17,934 bases of DNA from contig CALBSZ010000661.1 of the NCBI GenBank assembly GCA_937967665.1, forward strand, positions 1-17,934. Direction: 5' to 3'. Made by a program: the position numbers and the translations under genes. Positions 1 to 7,531 of the stretch are shown here, one piece after another. The stretch is from an uncultured Planctomycetaceae bacterium. Its GTDB lineage: Bacteria > Planctomycetota > Planctomycetia > Pirellulales > Pirellulaceae. Positions within the stretch are counted from its first letter, which is position 1. The number at the start of each line of letters is the position of its first letter. The notes under the pieces are model-generated. The model saw only the letters and a program-made list of their open reading frames with translations, did not search any database and was not told the origin of the DNA.

Positions 1-1
1 C

Positions 2-1699
2 ACGACGACGAACACCTTTACCGTGACGGATGCGTCTGGCAACACGGCGTCGGCTAGTTTCACGGTCACGTTCGTGGACAACGAAAATCCCACAATCACG
101 GTTCCGGCCGACATCACGGTTAATAACGATCCGGGGCAGGCATCGGCCGTGGTCACTTATAGTTTGCCGGTAATTGCAGACAATGCTCCTGGCGCTACCC
201 TGACTCAAAATGCAGGCCTTCCGTCCGGTGCCGCCTTCCCTGTTGGCACTACAACCAATTCGTTCACCGTCACGGATACTGCCGGGAATACAGCATCGGC
301 TAGTTTTACCGTGACGGTAAACGATGACCTGGATCCTGTCGCCATCGCTCGTGACCTCTCGATAGACCTGGATGCAAACGGCAGGGCATCGATTACAGCA
401 GGGGATGTGGATAATGGCAGCACGGACGATGTGGGTATCGCCAGCCTGACCATTGATCTTTCGGAATTTCAATGTGCCCACGTTGGCAACAACACGGTTA
501 CACTGACCGCTACTGACCTTAACGGTAATACCGATACAGCGACGTCCATCGTCACGGTCTCGGATAACGTCCCTCCGGTCGCGTTGGCGCGGAACATTAC
601 GCTACGACTGGATGCGACTGGAAATGCAGCCATCTCTGCAACAGATATCGACGATGGCAGCCATGATGCATGTGGCATCAATTCTCTGTCTGTAAGCCCA
701 ACAACGTTTACGGTGGCAGATGTTGGCAGCAACACTGTGTTACTCACGGTATCGGATGCGAACGGCAATACTGCAACGGCGTCCGCGACGGTCGACGTCG
801 TGGAGAAGTTGCCTGAGGTCTTCATCGATAGCAATGGGGACCTGGTAGTACAGCCAATTGCCTCGCAAAGCGACGACATCATTATTTCGGCAGGAAATAG
901 TAGTCAGTTGATCGTCCGTCTGAATGACACAACCTACCGGATGGCCCCCACAGGTGACACCATCGTTGTCCATGCTGGTGGCGGTGATAATACTGTTGTT
1001 ATCGCTGGTAATTTGTCACACTACTCGACCCTGATTACGACTACCGACAACGGCCGCAATTATATCGATGGTGGCGGCGGTGCAGATCGAGTGATCACGG
1101 GCGCTGGCGACGATACTATTTTGACTGGATACGGAGACGACATTGTCAACAGCGGCGGCGGTCGTGACAAGATTGACGCGGGCGCGGGTAACGACGCCGT
1201 CGACGCAGGAAGTGGAGATGACGAGGTCTCCGGCGGTGACGGAGATGACATTGTCCACGGCGGCGCAGGTACCGATACAATCGACGGCGGAAGTGGTGAC
1301 GACATCGTTTTCGGTGAAGCAGGCAACGACATCATTAGCGGCAACCTTGGTGACGACATCATTGGCGGAGGTGCTGACGACGACACGTTATTCGGCCGAA
1401 CAGGCCATGATGTCATCATCGGCGGTCTTGGCGCAGACGGGATGCACGGAAACACTGGTGATGACCTGATGATCGGTGGTACTACGAATGCAGATGCCAG
1501 CGAAACGGCGTTGGCAGCTGCTTCTTCCGAGTGGCTGGCGAACAGCGTTGCTATTCCATCTCAATTCACGATAGCGACCCTCTTCGACGATAAAACCAAC
1601 GACGGCGTCAATGGCGGCACGGGTGGCGACTATCACGTCGTCGCAAGCAGTGACGACAACTTCCGGTTAACTGCCGAGGATCATTTGCATGTGCTATAG
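2..1699 (+). CDS. HYR/RTX-repeat surface or secreted protein, 3' part
   Basis: The reading frame is open from the first bases and already encodes the end of a HYR-like repeat (TFTVTDASGNTASASFTV), so the gene begins upstream of the window; the GTG at 23 is not a real start. Next come a HYR module (about nt 80-325, ENPTITVPADITV to NTASASFTVTV) and two related modules of the type DxxPVAxARxxxxxLDxxG (about 330-560 and 570-800). From about 1060 to 1480 there are roughly a dozen glycine/aspartate nonapeptides of the GGxGDDxxx type (GAGDD, GYGDD, GGDGDD, GGSGDD), the calcium-binding RTX beta-roll. The protein ends in a short non-repetitive tail at a TAG. HYR folds are adhesin-like and RTX repeats typically bind calcium outside the cell, so a large extracellular or cell-surface protein is likely. 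Its exact role cannot be read. No secretion or anchoring signal is visible at the C-terminus. Confidence 0.85.
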   Translation, partial: TTTNTFTVTDASGNTASASFTVTFVDNENPTITVPADITVNNDPGQASAVVTYSLPVIADNAPGATLTQNAGLPSGAAFPVGTTTNSFTVTDTAGNTASASFTVTVNDDLDPVAIARDLSIDLDANGRASITAGDVDNGSTDDVGIASLTIDLSEFQCAHVGNNTVTLTATDLNGNTDTATSIVTVSDNVPPVALARNITLRLDATGNAAISATDIDDGSHDACGINSLSVSPTTFTVADVGSNTVLLTVSDANGNTATASATVDVVEKLPEVFIDSNGDLVVQPIASQSDDIIISAGNSSQLIVRLNDTTYRMAPTGDTIVVHAGGGDNTVVIAGNLSHYSTLITTTDNGRNYIDGGGGADRVITGAGDDTILTGYGDDIVNSGGGRDKIDAGAGNDAVDAGSGDDEVSGGDGDDIVHGGAGTDTIDGGSGDDIVFGEAGNDIISGNLGDDIIGGGADDDTLFGRTGHDVIIGGLGADGMHGNTGDDLMIGGTTNADASETALAAASSEWLANSVAIPSQFTIATLFDDKTNDGVNGGTGGDYHVVASSDDNFRLTAEDHLHVL

Positions 1700-1769
1700 A
1701 GTCGGCAACCGAACCAGATCGCGTTCCAGCATTGGTGACGTAAGATCAAGGCACCGTAGCCCCCTTTCC

Positions 1770-1874
1770 TTCTAGTGCGCTCGTCGGGTAAGTGTAGCGT
1801 CATTTTCGCCACTCGACGCGAAAATTTACAATGCCGGAGACGCTAGAGGTACGTGCAACTTGCACTTATTCGAT
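1770..1874 (+). repeat. Structured intergenic repeat, copy 1
   Basis: This roughly 105-nt element lies 70 nt after the HYR/RTX gene and is nearly the same sequence as 7324-7421 (both start TTCTAG and share GCGCTCGTCG, TGTAGCGTCATTTTCG and GCCGGAGACGCTAGAGG). It has two inverted repeats. The outer one is TAGCGTC (1795-1801) with GACGCTA (1839-1845). The second is a tight hairpin, GTGCA-ACT-TGCAC (1853-1865). It ends TTATTCGAT, as copy 3 does. The position after a stop codon fits a terminator or mRNA 3'-end element. The rest of the gap to the kinase gene (1700-1769 and 1875-1996) holds nothing I recognise. Confidence 0.8.
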
Positions 1875-1996
1875 TTGACAAGGTTAAGTCATCACACCGA
1901 CATAGCCGTTGCGAACTTATGTCCCCACTCATGGGCCAGCAGAACTGCGATTCTCAAACGCCGCTTGCGTGTCGATTCTCGGCGTTGCGTGGTGCG

Positions 1997-3475
1997 TTAC
2001 GGCGAGGTGCCCGGCAACTCCGTCGCGAGGCGCAGCAAAGTGGCGGTTCCGTCGAGCAGTTTCAACCTGATCGAACGGATCTCCGTGTCGGCAGCGGTCA
2101 GGCAAGCAACCGCGCCAGGTAGTTCAAGTTTCTCCATGCCCAAATAGCCGGCCTCTTTCCACGACGCAAAGGGGCTCTCGATTTGCTCAAGATTGCCCTG
2201 CCATTCGAGCACGCGCTGGCCGTTTGAGGTTACTGTCAGTTTGGGCTGCTGTGCGGTGGCGTCCACGGCAAGTTGAACCATCCTCGGTTGCTCCCGGTTA
2301 GTCACCGGTGCGACAGCGCCGTTGATATCGAATCGGTATTGCTGATGCGTGGCCGTCAAGTGACCTCGACGATCGCGAACGTACCTGAATCGAGGGCCAC
2401 GGTCGGCTCTTGCAACAGCGTCCCGTCCGTATCCAAGAGCGATCGCCATCAGTTTGTGGAGTGCTGATTGATAGGCTTCTCCCTCGAACAACACGTGGTC
2501 GCTCAGCAAGCGATAAAGCGTCACGCCCAGGCTGTAGATATCGGCTCGAATGTCAACGTTGCGGGAGTCCCCTGCCTGCTCGGGCGCCAAGTAATCCAGC
2601 GTACCCATGATTTGGCTGGTTTGCGTCACCCGCGCATCAGCAGCGCCGTGCAGATCGCCGAGGAACGCCAGGCCCAAATCGAGAATTTTGACGATGGCTC
2701 GACGCGCCGGATGGGAACCACCGCTCGGGTCACTTTGATGCGTACTGAATTCCTGCGGCGAGACCACCGTCAGCATCAAGTTCGAAGGCTTGATATCACG
2801 GTGCACAATCCCGTGTACATGAGCCGCCTGCAACCCACACGCGGCCTGCCGAACCAACTCACAAGCATTCCCGATGCTTAGCGGACCATGGCGGCACATC
2901 AGTTCGGACAGGTCCAGGCCGGACGCATATTCCATCACGAGGAAATGAACGCCGTCGACCTCACCCGCATCCAGAGCGCGGACGATGTGCGGATGGTCGA
3001 GCATGGCAATCGTTCGCATCTCGCGTTCAAACCGCAAAACCGCGGCAGGATCCTGTGTGCGATGGGCGGGAAGTACATTGATGGCGGCCAGGCGGTCCAG
3101 TTTGGTATGCCGTGCCTTATAGACCGTGCCCATTCCCCCAGCACCGATCTTCTCGAGCAGACAATACTCACGCAATTGCTGCGGGACAATCTCCGTCACA
3201 GGCAGCGTCGCGTCGCCCCGATCTTCTCGCTGAAAGACGCCGATTTTAAACAGCGACGACTCCAGTTGCTGATAAGCGTGTTCATGGCAGTACTGCAGTT
3301 CCGGTCCAGGACCACCAAATGCAAACAAGCGCGGAGGCGCAATCTGGGCAACTCGATCACAACAGATCTGACAGGCTTCCAGATGTTCGGCGACCGATTC
3401 CGCCTGTTCGCGCGGAAGGGCTCCAGAATCAAATTGTCGCAACTGTTCGTCGCCAGGACAGGTACGTTTTTCCAT
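1997..3475 (-). CDS. Zinc-finger Ser/Thr kinase-like protein with C-terminal LamG-like part; probably inactivated
   Basis: Residues 31-39 (HLEACQICC) form an anti-sigma-like HxxxCxxC zinc finger. A Hanks-type kinase domain follows: glycine loop GAGGMGTVY (111-119), HRD (225-227), DLG (266-268) and APE (297-299). Two defects stand out. The ATP-anchoring Lys of the VAIK motif is Asn (AAIN, N133, codon at 3077-3079). The kinase C-lobe also stops after SALHKLMA (about residue 344). Residues about 345-375 are Arg-rich and look out of frame, while another minus-strand frame over 2443-2359 reads LLDTDGTLLQEPTVALDSG and then hits TGA (2356-2358). From about residue 377 a sensible sequence returns (YRFDINGAVAPV, LTVTSNGQRVLEWQG), like concanavalin/LamG-type planctomycete C-termini. 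I infer a deletion plus a second frame change, leaving an open but damaged frame. It lies 130 nt after the ECF sigma fragment on the same strand, a common planctomycete pairing. Confidence 0.7.
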   Translation of the reverse strand: MEKRTCPGDEQLRQFDSGALPREQAESVAEHLEACQICCDRVAQIAPPRLFAFGGPGPELQYCHEHAYQQLESSLFKIGVFQREDRGDATLPVTEIVPQQLREYCLLEKIGAGGMGTVYKARHTKLDRLAAINVLPAHRTQDPAAVLRFEREMRTIAMLDHPHIVRALDAGEVDGVHFLVMEYASGLDLSELMCRHGPLSIGNACELVRQAACGLQAAHVHGIVHRDIKPSNLMLTVVSPQEFSTHQSDPSGGSHPARRAIVKILDLGLAFLGDLHGAADARVTQTSQIMGTLDYLAPEQAGDSRNVDIRADIYSLGVTLYRLLSDHVLFEGEAYQSALHKLMAIALGYGRDAVARADRGPRFRYVRDRRGHLTATHQQYRFDINGAVAPVTNREQPRMVQLAVDATAQQPKLTVTSNGQRVLEWQGNLEQIESPFASWKEAGYLGMEKLELPGAVACLTAADTEIRSIRLKLLDGTATLLRLATELPGTSP

Positions 3476-3605
3476 GATTACGTGTGCTGGCAGGCACCGA
3501 AAGAGTTGTTAGGCTTCCGCTTAGATGATCCCTACGCTACGTTTTGGCAGGCGTCCCACAGAGTTATCGCAGACGTCTCACACAAAAACTATCTCAGCGG
3601 TACGA

Positions 3606-3836
3606 CTACATCAATTCTTCGAGTTCTTCGCGCAATCGGCGGAGTACTTTGAACTTGGCGTTGTAGACGGCGCCGACGGTCATTCCCAACTCGTCCGCAA
3701 CACTTGCCGGCGCGACTTCATCCACCGCGACTCGCCAAAACGCCTGCCAGGTTTTGGGCTCGGAATCCGAACGCAATAACCCTAAAGCGCGAAAATGAAT
3801 CCACTTTAGCGTGTCGTCAGGTGATCGTTCATCGTC
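3606..3836 (-). pseudogene. ECF RNA polymerase sigma factor, only region 4 remains
   Basis: The last 76 codons (DDERSPDDTLKWIHFRALGL through LRREELEEL-like end) match the C-terminal part of planctomycete ECF sigma factors. EPKTWQAFWRVAV is followed by a helix-turn-helix, VADELGMTVGAVYNAKFKVL, which is the -35-binding region 4. Region 2, needed for core polymerase and -10 binding, is absent. The frame stays open further upstream to about 4295, but that part is low-complexity Ser/Pro sequence antisense to a + strand surface-protein fragment, so it is not sigma sequence. The gene therefore ends at a rearrangement breakpoint near 3815-3840. The kinase just downstream would have been its partner, as in planctomycete sigma/kinase pairs. 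A functional sigma factor is unlikely. Confidence 0.75.
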
Positions 3837-4320
3837 CTGCGGCAGCGGCGGAGGAAGCGTGGGACCGATTCCCGGAATTGGGCCCGTGGACCCGATTTTC
3901 GAGGGCAGTGCCAGTGTCAGTATCGGCGGCGGGACTTCGCTGGATCTGCTGGATCCCAACAAAGACGGCAAACTGCGACTCGACGAGGTGCTGCACGTTA
4001 CCAACAACTTCCGCAGTCCCCAAAACGTCTTGTGCATGTTCGATGTGGGTGTCAACGGCATGTTCGGCCTCAGCGCATCGATTACGGTCTTAGGAGCTTC
4101 CGTCAGCACCGACGACCTGCCATTTCCCACCTCGTTTGATTTCGATTTATCGGCGAAGGATGTCTTCGGCGCGCTGGGCGTCGGTTGCGATCTCCAGGAA
4201 ACGCCGATCCTGGCCTCGACCATCGATGTCGACGGCGGTAAAGCGCTGCGGATCCATGCCGGAGCATTCGCGGCGGACCGCCTGTACGGTGACACGGACG
4301 ATTCGCCTATTCGACAATAG
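3811..4320 (+). pseudogene. Surface-protein fragment with EF-hand/dockerin-like loop (segment 1 of a broken gene)
   Basis: This frame reads a Gly/Pro/Ser-rich stretch and then DPNKDGKLRLDEVLHV, a DxNxDGxLxxxE calcium loop like that in dockerins and EF-hands. It continues as a hydrophobic/Asp-rich region ending DVDGGKALRIHAGAFAADRL. The start codon at 3811 lies inside the antisense sigma fragment, so it is not a natural gene start; real sequence probably begins near 3840. The frame breaks at about 4300 (GDTDDS then PIRQ and stop), where the FG-GAP sequence takes over in the next frame. I read it as the first remaining piece of one decayed extracellular protein gene spanning to 6091. It could instead be the 3' end of a separate gene joined by deletion. 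Confidence 0.6.
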
Positions 4321-4867
4321 CGGAACGGGGCAGTTCACCGAACGCATCATTAGCAACACAGCAAGCGTGACCCTGGCGGTCGATGCCGGTGACATTGACG
4401 GGGACGGCGACCTGGACGTCGTCACGTCGAATTACAGTGCGACTTCGGTGGTCTGGTACGAAAACGACGGGACTCCGGGCGGTTCGGGCACCTGGACACC
4501 ACATACGGTCGATGCAGCCGTCGGCAAACCGTGGGATGTTGAGGTAGCGGACATTGATGGCGACGGCGATAACGATGTGATTGGGATGTCACGCACGGAT
4601 CACAACGCATTCTAGTTCGCCAACAACGGACGAGGTAATTTCGGGACGCGACAGATCATCGCCACCGGTACGGTGGCGCCGCGCATGGTGGAAGTGGTCG
4701 ACCTGGATCAGGATGGCGATCTGGACGTGGCCGTGGCGTCGGAAAGTGACAACACCGTGGCATGGTTCGAGAACAACGGCAGTCAATCGTTCACACGGCA
4801 CAATATTTCGACGGCTGTCGCAGTCGTTCCCGATACCTCCCGGCCAGAACACCTTCCACGCGAGTGA
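4301..4867 (+). pseudogene. FG-GAP/VCBS repeat region with in-frame TAG (segment 2)
   Basis: Three FG-GAP/VCBS repeats are visible in one frame: DIDGDGDLDVVTSN with VVWYENDG, DIDGDGDNDVIGMS, and DLDQDGDLDVAVAS with VAWFENNG. The DxDGDGDxDV loops bind calcium in this beta-propeller family. A TAG at 4613-4615 interrupts the frame (HNAF-stop-FANNG). Aligning the repeats to each other (VVWYENDG, stop-FANNG, VAWFENNG) puts the stop exactly where Trp is expected, so a TGG to TAG change is the simplest explanation. After about 4835 homology passes to another frame (PGQNTFHASDL). No start codon or ribosome binding site is apparent, so this is an internal piece of a larger gene. Confidence 0.65.
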
Positions 4868-5297
4868 CCTGATTGTCGATCACGTTTACCGCGATGCCGC
4901 GACAACACATCCGATTTCCGTAACACTGAATGGGGCATCACCGCGCACCATCAATCGCCAAGGTCTCGTGGCAACGCGCGATACCTACGCGCTACCGGCC
5001 GCTGTTCACACCCTGTCATTGCCCGCGATCAGTGGCTTTAACGACTACTTGATCGAATGGGGGGACGGTCAGTCGACGAGCGTTTGCGTGGAGGCCAGCA
5101 CGCTGCCGATTTACTGCACGCAAACGGTGAAAAGCGGCGAATCCGTTACCTCGAATCATGTTTATGCCGCGAATGGGCTGCGTACGATTTCCGCATATCA
5201 GATCACGCGGGATGCAACCGGTAATGAATCCGGACGGACGCCTAGGCGCGGCAGTAACGGAAATTGCAGGATTTATTCCGCAACGAAATTGGAATAA
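4836..5297 (+). pseudogene. PKD-like domain fragment (segment 3)
   Basis: After a frame change at about 4840 the sequence reads PPGQNTFHASDLIVDHVYRD, then YLIEWGDGQST and SNHVYAANGLRTISAYQITR. WGDG and the two HxYxxxG/D strands are typical of PKD domains, which are beta-sandwich modules of surface and secreted proteins. The frame runs on to a TAA at 5295-5297, but after about 5240 it looks meaningless (RTPRRGSNG), and sensible sequence resumes in the next frame at 5224. It appears to be part of the same damaged gene as the segments on either side. Confidence 0.6.
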
Positions 5298-5853
5298 TGT
5301 GGCCGACAACGGCAATACTAGTGGCGGTGTCGCACGAACTGGGACACAAGCCGGACTTGTCGATTCTTTGGGCAATTCCTCCCAGGTATCCGTCTTGTGG
5401 GACACGAGCAACACATGGTCCCTTCGTCCAAACGCAGTTCCAGCTGATGGGAACGCACAGTTGTTCAAAGGGTACCTGGATACAACGGATACCTCAACCA
5501 CGACGGTTAATATCACGGACATTCCCTATTTAGTTTACGATGCCTACGTGTACTTTGATGGCGGTAATACGACAAATCTATCGGGTTTCTACGCAGTAAA
5601 CGACGGCGTGAGTCCCGTCCAGTCCGAGGGGCCGTATCTGGATTCCGCGAATTGGCCGATCGAGGATGGAGGCTACGCGTTTATCGAAGCCAAGAAACCA
5701 GGCGACACAGGCAACGTGGCCGCCTTCACGGGGCTGCGCGGTACCAGCCTTACCATCACCGCCACGCCGGATAATCGACGCGCCCCCATTAACGCCATTC
5801 AAATTGTGGCCGTCGTGCCGGAGCTCGTTGTCAATTCCACCGCCGCCACTTGA
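5224..5853 (+). pseudogene. Planctomycete beta-rich surface domain fragment (segment 4)
   Basis: This frame encodes AGFIPQRNWNNVADNGNTSG, LVDSLGNSSQVSVLWDTSNTW, FKGYLDTTDTSTTTVNITDI, PYLVYDAYVYFDGG and LTITATPDNRRAPINAIQIV. From memory, this Asn-Trp-Asn plus GYLD plus YDxYVYxDG pattern recurs in large planctomycete extracellular proteins, but I cannot name a curated family with certainty. The ATG at 5224 has no clear ribosome binding site and overlaps segment 3. The frame ends at TGA 5851-5853, where the natural C-terminus continues in another frame. It could be read as a free-standing gene, but it fits better as one piece of the broken gene. Confidence 0.55.
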
Positions 5854-6091
5854 AAACAACCTGGACATCCTCGTGTCTGAGCGGTTGACGCGAGAGCCCG
5901 CGGAAGATGAATCTAACGAGTTGGCAGCGGCGATGGATGCTCTGGCAAATGACATCGTGCTTCCGCAATCCTTGCGAGTTATGGATATTCGCTCGTACGA
6001 CGAAGTCGTGTTCGCCGACAAGCCGCCAGCGTCGGACATCGTCCTGGACGACGACCTGCTGGATGTACTTTCTGACGGCTGGATGGCATAA
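5837..6091 (+). pseudogene. C-terminal end of large planctomycete surface protein (segment 5)
   Basis: The frame reads PPPPLENNLDILVSERLTRE, then DESNELAAAMDALANDIVLP and DDDLLDVLSDGWMA to a TAA. This acidic, helix-prone ending is, from memory, typical of giant planctomycete surface proteins. It lies in the frame next to segment 4, and the two overlap by 17 nt, so a single indel near 5845 separates them. No start is credible. The 209 nt that follow (6092-6300) contain only a 12-bp palindrome, CAAGAATTCTTG (6134-6145), and the 5' leader of the next gene. Confidence 0.55.
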
Positions 6092-6300
6092 GCGCCCAAC
6101 TTGCTCCAAGGTCTGGCCCTCGCATGTGGACTTCAAGAATTCTTGGAGTCACGGCAAATCGGCAACTCTCGCCATTTGCGGGCACGTTTCACGAGTAATC
6201 GTCACTTCCGGGTTCAAATCGGTTGTCAGATTCGTTAAAAAATGAGCCCCCTGTGTTATAGGCTCACGAGACAAGATTCGTCTTCCTAGCGGACAGTGTC

Positions 6301-7329
6301 ATGCCAACAGCCAAATGTCCCGCCTGCAACGGAAACCTTCGATTTCGAAACGAGTTGAGCGGTCGCAAGGTGAAGTGCCCAAAATGCAGTCAGGTAGTAA
6401 CGCTGCCCGAAGCCGCAGCTACGGCCCCTCCTCTCACTGAATCGCAGGCTGCCAAATCGCAGACGGCTCCGGTTGACTCCGTGAAACAGACAGCGCCACC
6501 GATATTAGATGCCGGAAACCCAACGGTACCGGACGAATCGACTTCGCAAACCGCGAAGTTGACTGTCGCGCGACCAGGCACGCCAGCCTCCGCACACTAC
6601 ACAGGCCCATCCCCAAAGTCGCTGGAAAAGCTGTTTCGATTTTGCGTTGCCACGGCGATCCTCCCAGTCCTGCTTTGGGCGAGCGTCACTGCGTCGATGG
6701 TCATGCAGGAGAAACGATTCGATGAGGTACTGGCTCAGCATCGTGACGACGGCGGCCATTGGAAGGTACTCGCCGCGGACTCGTCAAATCTTTTTTGGGG
6801 CGGACTGAAGACGACTTCTCGTGTCTTGATTGGACTCGACACGCTGGTCGCCGCCGTTCTCTGGGCAATGCTCGTCTACCGACTCTGGCAGGTATTGCAC
6901 GGCACACCGCAAGCACGTTCGCCCGGGCGAGTTACCGCCCTGCTGTTTGTGCCGGTGTTCAACCTGTACTGGATGTTCATCGCTCTTGGCGGTTTGACTC
7001 ACAGGCTGAATGCGTTTTCGGCGAGTACCGGCATCAAGGCTCGACGCGCGAACGACGTACTCATGACCGTGTACTGTGTCTTATGCATCGCTTTTCTGCC
7101 AATTACCTATTGGATGGGTAGCAGCGTCGCGCCGCGACTTTGGACGAGCCCGGTTCCCTATTACTCGTATGTGCTGCGATCGAGCATGATCTTCGTATTC
7201 CTGTTGGCGGTGAACTGTGCAATCGGCATTACGGCATTTTGGTCTGCGAAGAATGTCGCAGTGGATATCGCCGAGTTTCGTGGGTCGGCAGGCAGGACGC
7301 GTCCCGACGCGAACGTCACTGAATTCTAG
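6301..7329 (+). CDS. MJ0042-type zinc-ribbon integral membrane protein
   Basis: The N-terminus is a zinc ribbon, KCPACN...KCPKCS, with metal ligands C6, C9, C26 and C29, of the MJ0042 finger type common in planctomycetes. A Pro/Ala/Ser/Thr linker runs over residues 35-105. Five hydrophobic helices follow at about 111-135, 173-197, 211-233, 252-273 and 294-314. Between them lies LLFVPVFNLYWMFIALGGL, which resembles the PFFNxYW signature of DUF4328-like planctomycete membrane proteins. The topology suggests a cytoplasmic zinc ribbon tethered to the inner membrane. The biochemical role is unknown. The start has only a weak upstream Shine-Dalgarno, but the frame and the finger at residue 6 leave little alternative. 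The gene ends inside the first bases of repeat copy 2, and the next gene is convergent. Confidence 0.8.
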   Translation: MPTAKCPACNGNLRFRNELSGRKVKCPKCSQVVTLPEAAATAPPLTESQAAKSQTAPVDSVKQTAPPILDAGNPTVPDESTSQTAKLTVARPGTPASAHYTGPSPKSLEKLFRFCVATAILPVLLWASVTASMVMQEKRFDEVLAQHRDDGGHWKVLAADSSNLFWGGLKTTSRVLIGLDTLVAAVLWAMLVYRLWQVLHGTPQARSPGRVTALLFVPVFNLYWMFIALGGLTHRLNAFSASTGIKARRANDVLMTVYCVLCIAFLPITYWMGSSVAPRLWTSPVPYYSYVLRSSMIFVFLLAVNCAIGITAFWSAKNVAVDIAEFRGSAGRTRPDANVTEF

Positions 7330-7421
7330 AGCGCTCGTCGCGTAACTGTAGCGTCATTTTCGTCACTTGACGCGACGATTCACAACGCCGGAGACGCTAG
7401 AGGTACGTGCCACTTGCACTA
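7324..7421 (+). repeat. Structured intergenic repeat, copy 2
   Basis: This copy starts in the last codons of the membrane-protein gene (TTCTAG includes its stop). It closely matches copy 1. Inverted repeats are TAGCGTC (7349-7355) with GACGCTA (7393-7399), and the hairpin GTGC-CACTT-GCAC (7407-7419), whose fifth pair is lost compared with copies 1 and 3. It lies between two convergent genes, in direct orientation with copy 3. Confidence 0.8.
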
Positions 7422-7440
7422 AATCACGTCTACAGCGCGT

Positions 7441-7531
7441 TTAGATTAAGTGTAGCGGTTTCTTCGCCAATGGATACGGTGATTTGAAGCGCCGGAGATG
7501 CTACACGTCCGTGCGACTCGCACTATTCGAT
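7441..7531 (+). repeat. Structured intergenic repeat, diverged copy 3
   Basis: This copy shares AAGTGTAGCG, GCCGGAGA and the final TATTCGAT with copy 1 but is otherwise much diverged. Both stems survive with different bases: GTGTAGC (7450-7456) pairs with GCTACAC (7500-7506), and the hairpin is GTGCG-ACT-CGCAC (7511-7523). The stop codon of the minus-strand hydrolase frame (7523-7525) sits at the edge of this hairpin. A function as a terminator shared by the two convergent genes is plausible. Confidence 0.65.

Noticed and set aside
1060..1480. CRISPR-like or satellite repeat pattern in the HYR/RTX gene
   Set aside because: The periodicity is the coding signature of Gly/Asp RTX nonapeptides. 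Units vary at synonymous sites and there are no spacers.
2888..3652. + strand open frame of 254 codons opposite the kinase gene
   Set aside because: The minus strand shows kinase motifs over the same bases, and the + frame has no recognisable domain or ribosome binding site.
3837..4295. N-terminal half of the open minus-strand frame covering the sigma fragment
   Set aside because: It is Ser/Pro-rich low-complexity sequence, antisense to a + strand segment with a clear calcium-binding loop. Only the last 76 codons look like a sigma factor.
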